Assembly (NCBI GenBank): GCA_032164245.1
Contig: JAVMKO010000002.1
Location: 93,633,340-93,697,339, forward strand
Reading direction: 5' to 3'
Origin: Sternotherus odoratus
Taxonomy: Eukaryota > Chordata > Testudines > Kinosternidae
DNA length: 64,000 nt
Shown here: positions 59,018 through 64,000 of the stretch, in pieces
Layout: every line of letters starts with the position of its first letter
Position numbering within the stretch: position 1 is the first letter of the stretch
The notes under the pieces: generated by a model
What the model was told of the DNA's origin: nothing
The model's input: the letters and a program-made list of their open reading frames with translations, nothing else
Database searches by the model: none
Translations under genes and position numbers: made by a program

Positions 59018-62000
59018 CTGCAGAAAAAAAGCAAACAAAAAAAGCATTACCCTCTCTTCTGAATTTCTTCCCAGTTTCACATTAGTACTTTTACTTAGTT
59101 TCCAACATCATTGATATCATTCCTAAGCTGGAATTCAGTATTCTTCTGAGTTTGCCAACAAAATTTAGAGTTAGCAACATCTGTTCTACAATGGTCTTTG
59201 GAAGAAAAGAGAGTTTAAAGCCAAATGTTTCAGCAAATCTCCGAGCTATAAGGGCAGCAGATCTTCTACCAGAAACCACCCTTTAATTATGGCAATATGT
59301 TTGCTGATTGGCAATGGGAAAGGATTGCAGATCTGCATTTAAAACACACACACATGAAAATTTCAATTAACACTAGTCCCATAACTGAAGCTAGCTTTAA
59401 ATATTCTGCTATGTTCACTTATGCATGACTTAAAGCAGACAAGGTTAGACTTTAGCCACTTTTCTCACCACCCCCTTCACTCCTCAGTACAAAGTTTTAA
59501 AAGATAAAACCAGATTTAATTGTCATATGTAGTTGTTTAATCAAAATTAGATTTGTTCCCCACTTGAAATTTTGGAGGGACAGTCAAAGAAAAGATGGGT
59601 AGCCCTTTTAATTTGAAATTAACACTATTAAACATTATTATATTTGTCAAATATACTGTTTATGTCTCGTGGCAATCCATTAATTGGTTTGTGAAACCGG
59701 AAGGATGCATCACAAATCCACATAATATTCTTGAGTTCTATCTGGGTCTTTGATTGAGATCATATAAGATGGGAGGAGGGAGAGAGATAATATCACATGT
59801 TGCAAAGAAAAAGATTACTGCTTGCTTGCAATAACTGAAACACACCACTATCTTTCAAGTTAGGAGAGACTCTGGTGAATGGAGAGGAGGACAAAAATAC
59901 CACAAACATTTTCACTCAGTACTTCTTTTTAAACAAGTGATAAAAAAGGCAGAATATCTTTTGGGTACAAGAACCTAACTTAAAAGTGCAATGTTTTTGA
60001 ATCAACATTACAAACCATCATGACAGGAGATTGAACATTACAAAATGGCATCCTCCAGGCTGTCTGGGATCCTGGCAGGAAATACTTCATTAAAATGGGA
60101 TCGTGCCAGCAAAAATTTGGGAACCTCTGCACTAGTTCTAGGCTCAGAGCAATGAAAAGCTCCCCCTTTGCTCATTTCTCAGCAGCCTTAGTTTGCCCAT
60201 TCAACTTGGGAGTCTTTCTGGTTATATTTGTGACTGTCCCTTTCAACTTCTTTGTGTGGGCTTTTGCCCCACATTTCAGTCAACCTCTCCTCCTCTTCTT
60301 GGATGCAGCAGAAAGAAACATCTTGACTAGCTATTGCAATGGCATAACCTAAATAATACCATTCTACTTCCGATCTCATCACTAGAGAAACTTTCCTACC
60401 TTGCCTTTAAATGAAGAAGTTGAAACCAGATAAGTAATAGCTGTAAAACAAGTTGTGTGCATATATTTATATTTTTTAACAACACACTGATGGAATACTA
60501 GCTCACCATGCTTTGGAAATATTTTAGGAGTAAAACTACTGGCTAATCCTTCACTAATTTAAATTACCTCAGGTATCTTCCTAGGTAAGTGTGCTTTATT
60601 TTCCCCCAGAGCTTTTATAGGACTTTGCACATTCAAGTATAGGTCTCACCTGTGTCCAAGTGCATATGCCAATAATGCCTTCACTAATGCAGAAGCAACA
60701 TCGACATATAAGCATAGGTTGGAGAGAGGTCACAGAACTTTCACCCAGACCATTATTTTGGGTTCTCCTCTCTCCTATTATGTACAAATAAACCTTATTT
60801 TATATGTAGCATCATATTCTCCATTCACCTGCCTCTTTCCCCATTCTGTACCAGAGTTCATGTATGATGTCTGCTGACAACAATTGGCAAGCAAGTAGTC
60901 TCCTTGAAAGGTACAATACCCTGTATAACAACAGACTGCAATGTAATACATGACTGTAGTGTAGTCTACAGTTAACTACTTCTTCACATTAAGGTTGGGG
61001 GTTTCAGCTAGAAAAGCAATGTAGTCTAGTGCTTTGAGCGAGAGACAGAGTCCGATTCCTGGGCTCTATTCCTGTCATCTTGGACACATCACAAACTCTT
61101 TGTGCCTAAGTTAAGTGATCTATAAAATGCATACAATAATGCTTACCTACCCACAGAGATATTGTGAGGCTATTTAAGTAGTTAAGAGCTTCAGAGGAAA
61201 GGTGCTATGTTAGTGCAAAGTATTATTTTTGCAACGTCTGGAAAATCTACGCGTTCAAAGGTTTGAAGACCTCAGTTTGTTCTTCAACCCAATTCTCTCA
61301 TGGGGCAGCACAGAGAGCTACCCACAATACTAAGTCATTTACCCAACCCAGGATAGCTCGTTTGACCACCATTATGAGTAATCACTTTCAAGGGCACATC
61401 TACCAGTTTTGAAAGACTAAAGCTTAGCGGTATCTAAAGAAAACAAAGCTTACTGCCCAGAGTAATGGTCAATATTAGTCCTTCGCTACATCTCTATGAA
61501 ACACAAATGTGAAATGTGATGAGTGACTAGGGAAAATAAAATCTGTAGAAAAATGTCATTCAAAAAAGACTATTCAAGTTAGGTAATATAATTTTCTTTG
61601 ATTTGCTGAAATACAATTTGGTAATGGCATTTACAAGATCTTAAAACAGAGTTACTTATAATATTCTAAAAGATAATAAAAACCTGCCAATTTACTGTAA
61701 CCTTTATTACTCCAGTTTAAGATCATAAAGATTTTCAGTTCTACCACACACTTGAAAGTCAGATGTGACCAATACCAGTTAGGACAGTATAGTGTGAAGA
61801 TCACTTCAATCAAACTGTTGGCAGAGATACTGGCTATGATGTAATTAGTCCCCTATTGGGGGCAAGGATAAGCTTTCAATTTAGGTAATTTAACCAAGTA
61901 TTTAAACTTAATTTGACTAAATAAATTAAAAAAAAAAATTTCCTCATTAATCTTGATATCAAAGACTGTCAAAATATGATAAAATATTAAAAGCGAACAG

Positions 62001-62162
62001 TGTCACATTACACTATAGCACCATTAAGATTAATAATTATGGTTCACACTATCTTCTGGCCAAAAGACTTCATGTACATCTATGAAAATTACATTTTTGA
62101 TCAAGCAATTTCAAATAGTATTCGCATTTTACATACTTCTAGAAGAAATTAATAAAACATAC
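59018..62162 (-). other. MCUR1: MCUR1 intron between 62,163 and 59,017
   Basis: 3.1-kb AT-rich intron. A minus-strand open frame at 59,091-59,279 has no recognised family and is not flanked by clear splice sites. No further exon or repeat could be supported. Confidence 0.8.
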
Positions 62163-62234
62163 CAGTTCTTTTACTCTGCTTTTCTCCAGATTGAAGTCTA
62201 ATTTGTTATCTGCACGAACTTTGGTATCTTCATC
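62163..62234 (-). CDS. MCUR1: MCUR1 72-bp exon (coiled coil)
   Basis: Acceptor 'tttctctag' before 62,234 and donor 'GTATGT' after 62,163. The 24 codons read DEDTKVRADNKLDFNLEKSR plus VKEL, phase 0 at both ends. The 'KLDxNLEKSRVKE' motif is a hallmark of the DUF1640/CCDC90 family. It lies in the matrix-side coiled coil through which MCUR1 interacts with MCU and EMRE. Exons further upstream (N-terminus with the mitochondrial targeting sequence, first part of the coiled coil) are to the right, outside the window. Confidence 0.97.
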
Positions 62235-62644
62235 CTAGAGAAAAATTATGCAAAATATATCATGAAATTTAAAAACCAACATTTTTTTCATTCAATTCAT
62301 GAGCTAAGTAATGGAACAAATATATTGTGCCTTTCTACTGCAAATCTCAATAAAAGGACATTTCTCCTGATAGGCTGCATGTGGGGAACTATTTTGCCCC
62401 TTCAATCAATGGAATATACTCATGACCTCTGGGGTGAATAGGATTCCTGAAAGCCATGACAACCAACAGCTGCTTTTGAGACTAAAACACTGACACAGCA
62501 GATTCAGGACAATGTATGGGGTCTATCCAATGAAGCTAAGAACATTTCTTATGTCCCTGGTAGTACTAACTTAGACATCTGAAGGCCAAGTCTGGGTGTG
62601 TGTAAAATGTTGATGTCTCATAGCAACATACTACTGCTCTAATC

Positions 62645-63594
62645 CAGGGGTCGGCAACCCGCGGCTCCGGAGCCGCATGCGGCTCTTTGATCCCTCCGAT
62701 GCGGCTCCCTGTGTGTGCTAATTTTAACCGGCCCGCAGACTGTTCTCTATGCGGCCCGCCAGCACTGTCCAACCAGTGCGCGGAGCCGCAGCCGAAAGAG
62801 AGGGGCGGGGTCAATAAGAGGCGAGCTGCGGGGGGGGGGGGGAGAAGAACGGAGGCGGAGCCGGGGCCGGGGCACGAGGAGAGGCGGAGCCGGCGGAGAA
62901 GTGCGAGTCGGGCCGGGGCCAGGGCCGGGGCAGGAGGCGAAGCGCGGCGGAGCCGGCGAATAAGAGCGAGCCGGGGCCGGGGCACAAGGCAAGACAAGGC
63001 AAGCTGGGGGAGGGGGGGGGAGGAAGAAGAGCGAGAGCACGGCCGGAGCGGGGGGGAGGAAGGGGGGGAGCGGGGGGGGGAAGAAGAAGAGCGAGAGCAC
63101 GGCCGGAGGGGGGGGAGGGAAGAAGAAGAGCGAGAGCACGGCCGGAGGGGGGGGGGGGGAAGAAGAGCGAGAGCACGGCCGGAGGGGGGGGGGGAGGGAG
63201 GGAAGAAGAGCGAGAGCACGGCCGGAGGGGGGGGGGGGGAGGGAGGGAAGAAGAGCGAGAGCACGGCTGGAGGGGAGGGGGAGGGAGGGAAGAAGAGCGA
63301 GAGCACGGCTGGAGGGGAGGGGGAGGGAAGAAGAGCGAGAGCACGGCCGGAGCGGGGGGGAGGAAGAAGAGCGAGAGCACGGCTGGAGGGGAGGGGGAGG
63401 GAAGAAGAGCGAGAGCACGGCCGGAGCGGGGGGGGAGGAAGAAGAGCGAGAGCACGGCTGGAGGGGAGGGGGAGGGAAGAAGAGAGTGTTATTTCATTTT
63501 AAATGTCAAAAGGGTTTTGTGGCTCCCAGTGTTTTCTTTACTGTGGGAAACGGGTCCAAATGGCTCTTTGAGCGGTAAAGGTTGCAGACCCCTG
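62645..63594. mobile_element. Non-autonomous hAT element with minisatellite
   Basis: The ends CAGGGGTCGGCAACC and GGTTGCAGACCCCTG are flanked by a perfect 8-bp duplication CTCTAATC (62,637-62,644; 63,595-63,602). The outer parts are unique sequence ('gccgcatgcggctctttga'). The interior is a purine-rich minisatellite. No transposase. The element lies in a MCUR1 intron and its termini match the palindromic element at 32,751. Confidence 0.93.
63020..63482. repeat. G-rich minisatellite, about 11-12 units
   Basis: Units of roughly 35-48 bp share 'gaagaagagcgagagcacgg' followed by 'ccgga' or 'ctgga' and a variable G-run block. Long G-runs on the plus strand (C-runs on the MCUR1 coding strand) are G-quadruplex candidates. 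Open frames of over 200 codons across it on both strands are repeat by-products. Confidence 0.92.
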
Positions 63595-64000
63595 CTCTAA
63601 TCCATTCAAGGCAGCATATAAAAATATGCTTGCAAAGAGGACACTAGTAATGGTCATTTCTCTAATAACTGTTTGGCTTAATAGAAAACTGATAATTTAA
63701 GACAGCTCATGGAATATTTAATGGAAGTTATTACAGATAAAATATATTTTTAAAACTTTATAGAGCTACTTGTCAGTATTTCACTTGCACAATAGCAGTG
63801 ACACTGCTGCTTCTCAATGACAGCTACCATTTTACTGCAACTTCCCAGGGGAATTCCAGTTTCCTAACTGTGGGTCATAAAGCAAGCTGCTAACCAGACT
63901 AGTGCATAAGATAAATGTGAAGACCGATGAATAGTCCAAGAAATTCTACTATGTATCAGACACATGCAACGATTTTTACAAGCCACTACGAAGTTAATAA

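Larger units (their letters stand above)
62235..64000 (-). other. MCUR1: MCUR1 intron upstream of the 72-bp exon
   Basis: Intron sequence to the window edge. I looked for the next upstream exon (family text around 'EITFQQVM...EKSEF') and did not find it. The hAT element at 62,645-63,594 is the only large feature. Confidence 0.8.

Noticed and set aside
59091..59279. Minus-strand open frame just upstream of a MCUR1 exon, as an extra exon
   Set aside because: No match to the MCUR1 family between the flanking exons, no clear acceptor/donor pair, and the known exons already join in phase.
62566..63502. Several 200-270-codon frames on both strands
   Set aside because: All arise from the purine-rich minisatellite inside a hAT element; the peptides are low complexity.

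Overview
The window is a piece of a vertebrate nuclear genome, most likely from a cryptodiran turtle. It is AT-rich and intron-bearing, with splice-bounded exons of two conserved vertebrate genes and one sharp CpG island. The interspersed repeats are CR1 LINEs in both orientations, L2-like LINE remnants, and a tRNA-derived SINE with a CR1-like tail (2806-2998) that matches the tortoise 'Cry I' family as I recall it. There are also many short hAT-, Tigger- and Harbinger-like elements, two Helitrons and LTR elements. Repeat family names come from memory of consensus sequences, not from a search; insertion ends and target-site duplications were read directly.

Layout. (1) 1-12,300: the 5' end of RANBP9 on the minus strand. 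Exon 1 (CDS 11,399-11,801) lies in a CpG island and exon 2 is at 3,916-4,027. The splice phases agree, and the remaining exons lie beyond the left edge. (2) 12,300-53,740: about 41 kb of intergenic DNA with no gene I can support. It is a stratified transposon landscape: CR1 interrupted by SINEs, Tigger-like elements, a Helitron and a solo LTR that is itself interrupted by a palindromic element. Near its middle is a young LTR retrotransposon (35,319-37,962) whose LTRs carry 16 and 11 copies of a 40-bp repeat. (3) 53,743-64,000: the 3' end of MCUR1 on the minus strand. Four consecutive exons encode the C-terminal coiled coil and membrane anchor; upstream exons lie beyond the right edge.

RANBP9 (scaffold of the CTLH ubiquitin-ligase complex) and MCUR1 (regulator of the mitochondrial calcium uniporter) are neighbours in the same orientation in human as well, so this is conserved synteny; nothing suggests a joint function. 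No new gene system was found. The most noteworthy items are the Helitrons with a readable empty site, the LTR element with an expandable leader array, and the repeated finding that unrelated transposons here carry internal GC-rich minisatellites.
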